This document shows, one piece after another, positions 56,782 through 64,000 of a stretch of DNA of 64,000 nt. The stretch lies in the NCBI RefSeq assembly GCF_029382255.1, contig NZ_JARLLG010000001.1, positions 1,218,301 to 1,282,300 of the forward strand. Direction: 5' to 3'. The notes beneath the pieces are model-generated. The model saw only the letters and a program-made list of their open reading frames with translations, did no database searches and was not told the DNA's origin. Made by a program: the position numbers and the translations under genes. This DNA comes from Isoptericola croceus (GTDB lineage Bacteria > Actinomycetota > Actinomycetes > Actinomycetales > Cellulomonadaceae). How positions within the stretch are numbered: position 1 is the first letter of the stretch; every line of letters starts with the position of its first letter.

Positions 56782-57150
56782 CTACCGCCACTCGCCGTGC
56801 CAGTCGTAGAGGGCGGCTGTCGTCTGGAATTCCCTGAGTTCGACGATCAGGCCCTCAGAGCTGCGGGACACGGTCGCACCCTCGAAGCGGCTTCGATTGC
56901 CACCCCAGGTGCACTCGAATTCCCACTGCGCGGCCTCACGACTCCCAGAGGCGAACTGGTCGGTGATGGTCCAACCGTGCACGATGCCGCCTGCGGCCAG
57001 CCAGGTCTCGGCCCACTGCCTGACCCGGTCCCGGCCGCTGTAGACCGGCCCGTAGCACTCCGCAATGGTGCACTCAGTGGCAACGGCCGCGGCGATCTGC
57101 GAGGGGTCGTTGGCCACCCAAGCCTTCATGTACCGGACGAGTGGGGACAT
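56782..57150 (-). CDS. NTF2-like/SnoaL-type protein
   Basis: A 122-residue alpha+beta cone fold typical of NTF2-like proteins: helical start (MSPLVRYMKAWVANDPSQIA), YGPVYSGRDRVRQWAETWL, then strands QWEFECTWGG and GLIVELREF. This superfamily holds ligand-binding proteins, isomerases and many of unknown role. Sits between the PIN_8 gene and an HTH gene without visible coupling. Confidence 0.75.
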   Translation of the reverse strand: MSPLVRYMKAWVANDPSQIAAAVATECTIAECYGPVYSGRDRVRQWAETWLAAGGIVHGWTITDQFASGSREAAQWEFECTWGGNRSRFEGATVSRSSEGLIVELREFQTTAALYDWHGEWR

Positions 57151-57259
57151 GGTCCGAGCCTAGGCGGACCGCACCACAGGGCGTTGGCGTCCACCTCCGT
57201 ATGGAGTCGCCCTCTTGTGAATCTCGACAAGGCTTCACCCTGCTTCAGAACCGACCGGA

Positions 57260-57502
57260 TTAGCCGTCGAGTCGGTTTGCCCCACGCGGTCGTCGGGGTG
57301 TGCCAGTGCGGTCCAGGCTCCGGCGGATCGCCGTCTGGGTGCGACCGGTGAGCTCGCCGATCTCCCGCAGCGATCGGCCCTCCCGGTACTGCTCGGCGAC
57401 GAAGGTGTCGAACCGCCGCAGCTGGAACGGGTTGTAACCGTTCTTGAGGTCGCCGCGGAACGCCGGCAGTACCTCAAGCACGGGGCGCCCCGGGTATGCC
57501 AC
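57260..57502 (-). CDS. small helix-turn-helix protein
   Basis: These 80 residues include RRFDTFVAEQYREGRSLREI, GELTGRTQTAIRRSLDRTG, a clear HTH like the one in recombinases and small regulators. It begins MAYPGRPVLEVLP. It starts 4 nt after the stop of the frameshifted gene at 57506. It probably binds DNA. Confidence 0.65.
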   Translation of the reverse strand: MAYPGRPVLEVLPAFRGDLKNGYNPFQLRRFDTFVAEQYREGRSLREIGELTGRTQTAIRRSLDRTGTPRRPRGANRLDG

Positions 57503-57505
57503 CGC

Positions 57506-58092
57506 TCAGGCCATCCGGTAGATGCGACGTCCCTCGCCCTGGGCGAAGCCCGCGCGGACGTAGGCGCGGAGCAGGTCATCACTTCCGGTGACGGCAACAG
57601 CAACGTCACCCGGCGGCAGACCCTCGATCAGACGCCGGGCCAGCAGGACGGCCGAAAGCCGCGTGCCAGACCGCTGGGCAAGCGCGCCGACATGCCATCG
57701 CCGCCCGCCTGGGGTCTCACCGCCGACCTCCCACGTTCCCAAGGGCTGCCCGAACTCGCGATGATCACGGCGCCGAGGAGCACGACCAAGAGCGGGATGA
57801 AGGCGCTCAGCACCGCACTGACCGGCAAGAGCTGCGGACCCAGGAACCCGAAGATCGCCACCAGCGGGGCGAGCACGATGAGAGGGAATGCTGCCTCCAG
57901 AGCCGGTCGCCACCGGGCCAGGATCATCATGCCGTCGCCGTCGTCTGAGACGTAGAGCGACCGGGTCAACGCGTACGGCACGAGGACCACCGCACAGGCC
58001 GCCACCGAAGCGACAGCCGCCAAGCGAGAGGAAGTGAAGGCTCGAGCCATGAGCCACGCGAGCCGCGGGATCTGAACCAAGCTCGCCGGCAT
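57506..58092 (-). pseudogene. membrane protein with GNAT-like end, frameshifted
   Basis: The first frame gives three membrane helices (LAAVASVAACAVVLVPYAL, FPLIVLAPLVAIFGFLG, VLSAFIPLLVVLLGAVIIA). After a one-base shift near 57740 the chain goes on in another frame with TWEVGGETPGGRRWHVGALA, then RRLIEGLPPGDVAVAVTGSD and AYVRAGFAQGEGRRIYRM, a GNAT-like C-terminus. Each part alone would be truncated. Its ATG overlaps the stop of the excisionase-like gene (TGATG). Confidence 0.6.
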
Positions 58093-58331
58093 CAGTCCTC
58101 GCCCTCTTCGTCCGCGACATCGCCCGCGGCGACCGCAGCCCTCGTGGCGGCGTACTGCTGCTCGATGTACTCCTCAAGCTTGACCCGCTCGATCCGCCAC
58201 ACACGCTTCGGCCCGACCTGAATCGCCGGCATCTCACCGCTTTTCAGGAGCGTGTAGACCTGCGCCGGGGTGACGGCGAGCTCGTCGGCGACCTGCTTGA
58301 CGGAGAGGAACCGCGGAGGCTTGTCGGACAC
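58092..58331 (-). CDS. excisionase-type helix-turn-helix protein
   Basis: These 79 residues, from GTG, have the MerR/Xis-like winged HTH: FLSVKQVADELAVTPAQVYT, LLKSGEMPAIQVGPKRVWRI. Proteins of this size are excisionases or antitoxins. It is coupled to the frameshifted membrane gene, so its role may be regulation rather than excision. No integrase lies beside it. Confidence 0.8.
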   Translation of the reverse strand: MSDKPPRFLSVKQVADELAVTPAQVYTLLKSGEMPAIQVGPKRVWRIERVKLEEYIEQQYAATRAAVAAGDVADEEGED

Positions 58332-58560
58332 GGCTCGATCTTGACAGACCAGGAGCCGTCGGCGTCGGCGCTAGCCTGCGCCCGGGGCAGTCGTTCGGCA
58401 CCCAGAAGGGCCTCGCCCGTTTAGCGGTTCGTCAAGGCTGCACGGGCTGACATTGCTATCGACCGGGCAGCGCGCGGTGGCCAAAGGTACCGATTTCAGG
58501 GCTGCGGATCGGTAGCTTGCGGTCGCCCGTCATGTTTGACTCTCGGCGGGGCATGCGCGG

Positions 58561-59301
58561 TCACTCGGCGGGCGCGGCGGCGACTGCCTCGAAGTCCACA
58601 TTGAAGTCCTCCCCCATGTCAGCATGGTGAGCGACGTACTGCCGCGCCTTCACCTCAACCACAGTCATCGGGGCGTTGTCGAGCTTGTGCCCGAACGGGA
58701 CGAGGTAGACCGTCTCCCCGACGCTGAACGCTGGTGCGGGGGGCTCGGGTTCGGGAAATTCCTCGGCCATCCTCTTGACGCCGGGGTCGAGGGCCCGAGA
58801 CTTGGCGTTCTTCTCCCACCATTCCAGTTCGACGGGTTCGTCGTGGGAATCGTCCCTGCAGGTGAATCCGGTCGAGGCTGGCGGGCGGACCGAGGTGAAG
58901 GCGTGGCCGTCGGGACATCTTCCGTACCACGGGTACAGCAGCGCGCTATGGGTGAGCTGCGCGAGGCCAGAGCCGCCCAGCTCGATGGCCTTGCTCCTCC
59001 ATGCTTCTGAGTGCCCGGCCGCGGCTCCCACGATGGCGTGCGCGACCTCATGGCGAACCGTGTCGCGTCGCTCGGCCGGGGCCAGTAGCGCGATGTGGGC
59101 AGCGCTGAAGACGATGCGCTTCGTGTGAGTGCGCGTGGCCCCGCCGCCGTTACTGTTCTCCAACGACTCTGCCCAGAAAACTGACCAGATGTCGCTCAGG
59201 CCGTGCTGGGCAAGGAGGTCCTTGGCGAACCGGTGCACCTTCGCAAGATCGCGCCCGACAGGCGTTGCGCGCTGCGGGGGTTTCTTGGTCGTTGCACCCA
59301 T
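58561..59301 (-). CDS. zinc metallopeptidase-like (SprT-type) protein
   Basis: This 246-residue protein has RRDTVRHEVAHAIVGAAAGH and SEAW, the HExxH plus a later His of SprT-like zincins, followed by a Cys-containing part (CPDGHAFTSVRPPASTGFTC). SprT-type proteins include DNA-protein crosslink proteases. The C-terminus is an SH3-like barrel (FSVGETVYLVPFG, then MTVVEVKARQYVAHH). The ATG at 59301 is used because upstream residues look noncoding. Confidence 0.7.
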   Translation of the reverse strand: MGATTKKPPQRATPVGRDLAKVHRFAKDLLAQHGLSDIWSVFWAESLENSNGGGATRTHTKRIVFSAAHIALLAPAERRDTVRHEVAHAIVGAAAGHSEAWRSKAIELGGSGLAQLTHSALLYPWYGRCPDGHAFTSVRPPASTGFTCRDDSHDEPVELEWWEKNAKSRALDPGVKRMAEEFPEPEPPAPAFSVGETVYLVPFGHKLDNAPMTVVEVKARQYVAHHADMGEDFNVDFEAVAAAPAE

Positions 59302-59338
59302 CGGCTGATGATGGCACGCCGTACCCCGCCAGGCATGT

Positions 59339-59358
59339 CCGGAAACGATCGTTTCCGG
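59339..59358. promoter_or_regulatory. 20-bp perfect palindrome
   Basis: CCGGAAACGATCGTTTCCGG lies 38 nt upstream of the metallopeptidase start, within a 260-nt gap. A larger imperfect inverted repeat (GGAACCCGTG / CACGGGTTTC) lies about 40-100 nt further. A dimeric regulator could bind here. Confidence 0.6.
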
Positions 59359-59562
59359 GGAGGCTGTCGCTGGGGCGCGGGGAGGCGGACCGGAACCCGT
59401 GCTCACCCGGAACGTGGTTTCGGCCCGCCGCGGTTCCGGTCACGGGTTTCGGTCGATGGCTCTGCGCTGTGGATCGCTACAACTGGGCCCAGAGGTATGG
59501 CGGTTGCCCCACGTGTCACGGATCACCCGGGCCAGATCCCGTCGCACCTCTAGTGTGGTCGG

Positions 59563-59946
59563 ATGCCTACCGTCTGGCACCTGACCGACCCTGACACCTG
59601 GATGCAGGCCCAGTTGCGGGGTGTGTTCAGCGAGTCGACCCGCGGCGCGTCGATCGAGCAGGTGGGCTTTCTCCACGGCTCCTACGCCGACCAGCTCGCG
59701 CTGGTCACGAGCTTCGTCTACGACGACGTCACCGGCCCGATGGTCGCCCTCGGCATCGACCCCGTACTGCTGTTGGAGCACGGGCTCGAGGTGCGTGAGG
59801 AACCGGGTGACCCCGACGACCCGACGCCCTTCCCCCACGTCTACGGCGGCGACCTGCCGCTGGCCGTCATCACGAAGGTGATCCCGGTGACGGTCACCGA
59901 CGGGGTCCTCGTGGGATGGGCGCTGTCCACGGGCCCCGGAGACTGA
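59563..59946 (+). CDS. DUF952 family protein
   Basis: This 127-residue protein matches DUF952: IEQVGFLHGSYADQLALV, then PVLLLEHGLEVREE and FPHVYGGDLPLAV (the conserved FPH-x-YG-x-LP). The fold is similar to ADP-ribosyltransferase-related domains, but activity is not known. Its ATG has no strong ribosome site. Confidence 0.85.
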   Translation: MPTVWHLTDPDTWMQAQLRGVFSESTRGASIEQVGFLHGSYADQLALVTSFVYDDVTGPMVALGIDPVLLLEHGLEVREEPGDPDDPTPFPHVYGGDLPLAVITKVIPVTVTDGVLVGWALSTGPGD

Positions 59947-59984
59947 GCCCAGGGTCGACCGAGACTGGCGATTAAATGACGTGG

Positions 59985-60533
59985 TTACCGGGTCAGCTCG
60001 CCCGGCAGCAGCCCGTAGACAAGGCTGTCGCGGCGTCTGCCCTGGAACGAAAGGTGTGATCGCAGCAGACCCTCGCGTCGGAAGCCGCACCGCTCGGCGA
60101 CACGTTGGGACGCGACGTTGTCAGGTCCGCAGGTGAGCTCGAGACGGGACAGCTCCAGGTCGGAAAACGCCCAGCCGGCGACGAGGCGTACGGCGCGCGT
60201 TGCGACGCCGCGCCCTCGGGCAGCGCTGGCCAACCAGTACCCCATGCTCGCTCGTCCGTGCTCGTGGTCGATGCCGTTGAGTGACACTTCACCGAGCACA
60301 TCGACCGCCGCAGTCTCGACGATCGCCCAATTGATGCCCGTGCCTTGTTCGCGCTGGCGATGGACGGCGCGGATCCGGTTCACGATGCCTTGGCGGTCGG
60401 ACGGGGCCCAGTCGGAGAACTGACGGAAGACCGGGTCGTTGAACGCGGCGAGCTGCGCGTCGGCGTCGTCCTCGCGCCAGGACCGCAGACGGATCATGTC
60501 GTCGGACAGGGATGGTGACGTAGTCGTCGGCAC
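59985..60533 (-). CDS. GNAT N-acetyltransferase (RimJ/RimL type)
   Basis: The 182 residues follow the RimJ/RimL pattern: IRLRSWREDDADAQLAAFND, VLGEVSLNGIDHEHGRASMG, YWLASAARGRGVATRAVRLV (the acetyl-CoA loop R-G-x-G-x-A), then ELTCGPDNVASQRVAERCGF and RREGLLR. It probably acetylates a ribosomal protein or small substrate. The start is GTG (60533) or the Met at residue 13. Confidence 0.88.
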   Translation of the reverse strand: MPTTTSPSLSDDMIRLRSWREDDADAQLAAFNDPVFRQFSDWAPSDRQGIVNRIRAVHRQREQGTGINWAIVETAAVDVLGEVSLNGIDHEHGRASMGYWLASAARGRGVATRAVRLVAGWAFSDLELSRLELTCGPDNVASQRVAERCGFRREGLLRSHLSFQGRRRDSLVYGLLPGELTR

Positions 60534-60694
60534 TAGCCCAATCTAGCTAGCCGAGCACCGGAAGCATGCGCGTTCGCGCGCCAACCCGGACCGCAGACAT
60601 CGGAGCCGACCGTTCGGACGGCACCAGACAGAGCTCTTGTGTGACCAGCCCCGCTCAGCGCTCCAAAACTGGCCGATTCCGAGCGCAAACCTGT

Positions 60695-61432
60695 CTACCG
60701 CGACGGGGCCGAACGACCAGAACCATGCAGCCCGGTGGCGTACACGACCGGCGCGGCCCGCAGGTACCCCTCGAACACCGGCCCACCGGCCACCTCGAGA
60801 GTGTCCTTCGCGAGAGCGACCAGCGCCTCGCCGTCGTCCCGTGCTCCGAGCCAGCGCACGGCCCAGACCGGGTCCCACGCGCGCAGCTCGCGCAACAGCC
60901 ACTTCCCACCGCCGTCCCACCGCCCCATCGCTGCCAGGGCCAGATGCGCCGTCCGCTCCCACAACAAGTGCCGCATCACGGTCGCCTCCCCGGAGTCGCG
61001 GACGTAGGCAAGGTCGTCGAGCAGATCGGTCATCGAGTACCGCAGGTCCTCCAGCGCCGTGTCCGACGGCGTCGGGCCAGCCTCCAGCAGCGCCCCGCAC
61101 TCGGCCTGGTACATCTCGGCCGCCCCTGGCGCGCCTGCGACCTGGACACCGGTGGCGATCATCCGCGCAAGCGTCGGCTTCCGCTGAGCCGTCTCCTTCT
61201 CAAGGAACCACCGGTGGCCCGCCTCAGGGTTCGCGAACACCTCGACCGGCCAGCCGCGCCACCGGAACGACGCACGATGACCCGCCGCATCGTCCGGCAG
61301 GCACACCACGATGTCGAGGTCCGACCCGGCCGTGCGTGCAGACTCGTCCATTACGGATCCCGTCACCAGAGCCCACCGGGCAAGCGGGTATCGGTCGGCG
61401 ACGAGCGCAGCGGCATCAACGAGAGGATCCAC
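60695..61432 (-). CDS. nucleotidyltransferase-domain protein
   Basis: From GTG 61432 the product (about 245 residues) begins VDPLVDAAALVADRYPLARW and carries the pol-beta-type motif ALVTGSVMDESARTAGSDLD, IVV (Gly-Ser ... Asp-x-Asp). The rest is helical, with a C-terminal part like antibiotic nucleotidyltransferases (LLDDLAYVRDSGEATVMRHL). Possible roles are aminoglycoside modification or a MNT-type antitoxin. No HEPN partner is adjacent. A longer frame to 61525 exists. Confidence 0.7.
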   Translation of the reverse strand: MDPLVDAAALVADRYPLARWALVTGSVMDESARTAGSDLDIVVCLPDDAAGHRASFRWRGWPVEVFANPEAGHRWFLEKETAQRKPTLARMIATGVQVAGAPGAAEMYQAECGALLEAGPTPSDTALEDLRYSMTDLLDDLAYVRDSGEATVMRHLLWERTAHLALAAMGRWDGGGKWLLRELRAWDPVWAVRWLGARDDGEALVALAKDTLEVAGGPVFEGYLRAAPVVYATGLHGSGRSAPSR

Positions 61433-61565
61433 GCCCCGATCCTCTCCGACGGCCTGGCTCCGTGGCCACGGCATTCCGGCCTCCGCGTCCGCCAATCCGA
61501 GGGCCGCGACGTCACCGCGGACCATCCCCTGCTACGGCGCTTGCGCTCGCGCCGGCGACCGCTCG

Positions 61566-61700
61566 CCCCGACTCAAAACCGACCGTTTGTGACGGACGTC
61601 GGCCGTCGCTGCGCGCTCGTTGGCGTGGCGGGCAGGCGCATCCGTCAAAAGCCGGCGTCCAAAGGTGTTTCGGTCAAAACCCCACGGAGGCGTTTTCGGT
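61566..61700. other. possible res site of the serine recombinase
   Basis: Three imperfect inverted arrangements of CAAAA and GTTT(T) lie upstream of the resolvase gene: 61570-61593 (CAAAACCGACCGTTTG), about 61654-61672 and about 61673-61697 (TCAAAACCCC ... GCGTTTTCGG). Resolvases bind three such subsites directly before their gene. Lengths are irregular, so this is tentative. Confidence 0.4.
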
Positions 61701-61711
61701 AGAGTCCCGGC

Positions 61712-62272
61712 ATGGCGATGACGTTCGGCTACGCGCGGGTCTCGACAGCGGGCCAGACCCTCGACTCTCAGCTCGATGCGCTCATGGCGGCGGCCGTCGA
61801 TCGCCGGCAGATCATGGTCGAGACCGCCTCTGGTGCGCGGGACGACCGCCCGGTGCTAGCCGAGCTCGTCGAGCAGGTCCAGGACGGCGACACGATCGTG
61901 GTCACGAAGCTGGACCGATTGGGCCGATCGGTGGCCCATCTTGTCGAGCTCACGACACGCCTCGACGCTCGAGGTGTGGCCCTGCGGTCACTCTCCGAGC
62001 AGATCGACACCTCGACCGCCGCAGGCCGGTTCATGGTCCACATGCTTGCCGCGCTGGCCCAGATGGAGCGCGACCTGATTCGCGAACGAACCATCGCCGG
62101 CCTGGCGGCCGCCCGGGCTCGAGGGCGAGTTGGCGGCCGCCCCACCGTCATGACTCCCGACCGACGGGCGGCAGCGGCCTCCTTGCTCGCCGAGGGCCAG
62201 TCCGCGGCCGTCGTGGCGCGAGCGCTTGGCATCAGCGAGTCGACCGTCCGTCGACACGCTCGTGGAGGCTGA
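61712..62272 (+). CDS. serine resolvase/invertase
   Basis: This 186-residue protein is a complete small serine recombinase: FGYARVSTAGQTLDSQLDAL with nucleophile Ser11, TIVVTKLDRLGRSVAHLVEL, then TSTAAGRFMVHMLAALAQME and RDLIRERT. A C-terminal HTH (SAAVVARALGISESTVRRH) ends the protein. It could resolve cointegrates or dimers of the element. It is followed by two hairpins. Confidence 0.93.
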   Translation: MAMTFGYARVSTAGQTLDSQLDALMAAAVDRRQIMVETASGARDDRPVLAELVEQVQDGDTIVVTKLDRLGRSVAHLVELTTRLDARGVALRSLSEQIDTSTAAGRFMVHMLAALAQMERDLIRERTIAGLAAARARGRVGGRPTVMTPDRRAAAASLLAEGQSAAVVARALGISESTVRRHARGG

Positions 62273-62314
62273 CACCCTGAACTTCTGTGACGAGGGCTGA
62301 GTTGCCGGGAAGAC

Positions 62315-62348
62315 CTCGGGGCCACCCGCCTAGGCGAATGGCCCCGAG
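62315..62348. terminator. 10-bp stem hairpin after the resolvase
   Basis: CTCGGGGCCA, 14-nt loop, then its exact complement TGGCCCCGAG, 40 nt after the resolvase stop. A second inverted repeat (CGTCCTGCC ... GGCAGGACG) covers about 62360-62412. Together they separate the resolvase from the convergent DUF3892 gene. Confidence 0.7.
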
Positions 62349-62409
62349 CTGTACTACCGTCCTGCCAGGACGAGGTGGTCCTGCCGACTAGGCCTCGGCA
62401 GGACGCCCG

Positions 62410-62664
62410 TCACAGATCAGGCAGGTCATCCAGGTTGTTGCGCGCGGTACCGTCACGGTCCGTCCGAAGATACTTCCCGGTGGTGCCGTTGACGACCTTG
62501 ATCCACGTCGAGCCGCTCTGCCACGGCACGTAGTACCGTGCCCGCCCCAGCTCAATGTTCTTGATTGCGGTCTCCGCGGATTCCACCCACTGGTCCTTCA
62601 CCCCGATCGAGATGATGTCGCCCTGCCGGTCCTTGCCACTGTGCGTCACACGCATGTCGGTCAT
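62410..62664 (-). CDS. DUF3892 family protein
   Basis: The 84 residues start MTDMRVTHSGKDRQGDIISI behind a perfect AGGAGG. WVESAETAIKNIELGRARYY and GSTWIKVVNGTTGKYLRTD complete the DUF3892 pattern, a small family of unknown function. Longer frames upstream lack coding character. Confidence 0.85.
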   Translation of the reverse strand: MTDMRVTHSGKDRQGDIISIGVKDQWVESAETAIKNIELGRARYYVPWQSGSTWIKVVNGTTGKYLRTDRDGTARNNLDDLPDL

Positions 62665-62838
62665 GTGATTCCTCCTGTTGGTGGTACGTGGACCAGGTGA
62701 TCCACGCATCACCACATAGTGACAGCCGGCGCCGACATTAATGTAGTGGCATGGGCGGATCCTGAGGACAGAACTTGTCGATACCGTGAGGGTGCTCGTC
62801 GGCTGCTGCAATCTTGTCAAAGGGTAGATTCTGGAGAT

Positions 62839-63213
62839 ATGAGCGAGAGTGTGGCGCAGAGCGACCCTCACCTGCGGGTACGCATCGGATGCCAACATGA
62901 CGTGCCCGCAATCGCTGACCTCGCACGCCAACGCCTACCGACTATGACCCACCTTCACGACCAGTCGACGTGGGACTAGTCCTACCGCTTCGGCCCAGGC
63001 CACCACTTGCGAGACCGGTTCTTCTCCGTGGTGCACAGACCTCGGCTCGACGGAGCAGGCGAGCTCGTCGCCTTTGCATGGGTGGCCGCCGCGTTGGCCG
63101 ACGACAACGGTGTGGAGGAGCCCTGGTGGTGCATAAATGCGCGCCCGGCGGCCTCCTGGCCTGAGAGCGCAAGGTTCCGATCCCTGGCCGCAGTATGCAG
63201 GGGATGGTCCTGA
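62839..63213 (+). pseudogene. GNAT acetyltransferase remnant with in-frame stop
   Basis: One frame reads MSESVAQSDPHLRVRIGCQH then DVPAIADLARQRL, meets a TAG after STWD (62977), and continues SYRFGPGHHLRDRFFSVVHR, GELVAFAWV and NGVEEPWWCINA. A single nonsense codon thus splits a GNAT-like gene, and the later part also seems to shift frame. Probably inactive. Confidence 0.55.
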
Positions 63214-63327
63214 CCGCGGAGCCGGGTCAGCATTTCTTCGTGAAGCAGATCGACGGGGCCGATGGGGTGCGCCTGAGGGTCGCTCAGCGCGATACGGGGC
63301 AGTACCGATAGGGGTCGTTTTATCCGA

Positions 63328-64000
63328 CTATGCGTCTTTAGAGTCGCCGTCCGAGTCCCCGAGTCTCCCTGTCAGCGCGGCTGCCACGACGTAGGCCACC
63401 GGGAGCGAAATGACGGCACCAAACTGGCTGACCGAGGCCTCACCGGCGAACTCATCGCCGATCGCGCGTTCCGCAAGCGACATGATTGCGCTAAAACAGG
63501 TGTACCAGTAGATGACGAACTGCACCAGAAACGTCCACTCTGACTTCGTCAAGCGCCGGCTCACAGGGAGAAGTAGCACCAGCTCGCGCAGTGCTGCCAA
63601 CGGACTCATCGCTGCTCCGTGCGTCGGCGCGGTGGCTGCTGCGGTGTGCCCGTGTTGCGTCTTGCCCAGCTGTGGGTAGAGGTCCGCGACCATCTTGCCG
63701 GCCAGGCCGGCGGACGTGAGGGCCTCGGCGAGTGCGTTGTGTCGGGCCTGCTGGGCCTTGAGGATGCTGCTCATCGGGTTGCTGCTGACAGCGGTGGCGT
63801 ACTTGCTCACAAGTCCTACCCCGGAAGCAGCGGCGAGCTGGTTGGCCAGGTCGGTGTGGCCACGGATGGCGGTGGCTGCTGCGGTGAGCCCGTGTTGCGT
63901 TTTGCCCAGCTGTGGGTAGAGGTCCGCGACCATCTTGCCGGCCAGGCCGGCGGACGTGAGGGCCTCGGCGAGTGCGTTGTGTCGGGCCTGCTGGGCCTTG
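63328..64000 (-). CDS. C-terminal part of a tandem-repeat membrane protein (partial)
   Basis: The open frame continues beyond the window. It is made of an 80-residue unit seen once in full and once in part: MVADLYPQLGKTQHG, then LANQLAAASGVGLVSKYATA and LKAQQARHNALAEALTSAGL. After the repeats come about 100 residues with two membrane helices (FLVQFVIYWYTCFSAIMS and FGAVISLPVAYVVAAAL). It may be a surface- or membrane-attached helical repeat protein. Its start is outside the window. Confidence 0.75.
   Translation of the reverse strand, partial: KAQQARHNALAEALTSAGLAGKMVADLYPQLGKTQHGLTAAATAIRGHTDLANQLAAASGVGLVSKYATAVSSNPMSSILKAQQARHNALAEALTSAGLAGKMVADLYPQLGKTQHGHTAAATAPTHGAAMSPLAALRELVLLLPVSRRLTKSEWTFLVQFVIYWYTCFSAIMSLAERAIGDEFAGEASVSQFGAVISLPVAYVVAAALTGRLGDSDGDSKDA
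63631..64000. repeat. tandem repeat, 240-bp period
   Basis: The segment 63871-64000 repeats 63631-63760 with two mismatches in 130 bp. The unit is a multiple of three (80 codons), and the array continues past the window edge. Confidence 0.9.

Noticed and set aside
58092-62272. The HTH protein at 58092 and the resolvase at 61712 as an integrase-excisionase pair of the element
   Set aside because: The recombinase is of the small resolvase type, the genes are 3.4 kb apart with unrelated genes between, and no attachment repeats were found.

Overview
The window is high-GC DNA (about 70 % by eye) with GTG starts, ATGA/GTGA overlaps, a WhiB-type gene and many genes without Shine-Dalgarno sequences. 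All of this points to an actinobacterium; a member of the Micrococcales such as Cellulomonas or a relative is a guess. I see no rRNA, tRNA or CRISPR array. Most of the window (about 11.5-55.2 kb) reads as one large conjugative element, either an integrative conjugative element or a plasmid. It is flanked on both sides by cargo rich in defence-type genes.

Left cargo (1-11.5 kb): a decayed PIN-domain gene; a two-gene pair of a RelA/SpoT-like protein and a DUF262 protein; an ISAs1-type IS remnant beside a fragment of an Abi-family gene; a NaeI-type restriction-modification locus (NaeI-like endonuclease, C5-methyltransferase, a second putative PD-(D/E)xK nuclease and a Vsr repair endonuclease); then several unrecognised genes. 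A duplicated 3' end of the last transfer gene (9086-9147 against 11539-11612) brackets the inner part of this cargo.

Transfer region (11.5-42.9 kb, nearly all minus strand, many start/stop overlaps): a VirD4/TraG-like ATPase, a replication-relaxation-like protein, a NERD-domain protein, an FtsK-like ATPase, a second FtsK/VirD4-like ATPase with an intein in its P-loop, a NYN-type nuclease, a dNMP kinase-like protein, an ArdC-like antirestriction protein, a secreted HNH nuclease, small membrane proteins and a large TrbL/VirB6-like membrane protein. I see no certain relaxase and no certain VirB4. Control and maintenance region (43-55 kb): sigma-like, mIHF-like, WhiB-like and CpaE/ParA-like genes, an AT-rich iteron region at 51.0-51.35 kb that looks like a replication origin, and a primase-helicase-like replication protein.

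The most interesting feature is a family of eight otherwise unrelated element proteins that share one N-terminal tag, approximately HPRA-x-DGKFATKAV followed by E-x-x-GG-x-x-AL. One of them is the ArdC-like antirestriction protein. Six of the eight start directly behind one bipartite element, GTCR-N16-GTCAAC-N9-ATG, with invariant spacing and no ribosome binding site. Two more copies of that element lie upstream of the replication gene and of the VirD4-like gene. This looks like a private regulon of leaderless genes, with a protein tag that could mark substrates for transfer to the recipient cell. The second point is inference.

Right cargo (55.4-64 kb): a PIN_8 protein, an NTF2-like protein, HTH proteins, a frameshifted membrane/GNAT-like gene, a zinc metallopeptidase-like protein, DUF952, GNAT and nucleotidyltransferase genes, a serine resolvase with a possible res site, DUF3892, a GNAT remnant broken by a stop codon, and the end of a protein built from 80-residue tandem repeats.
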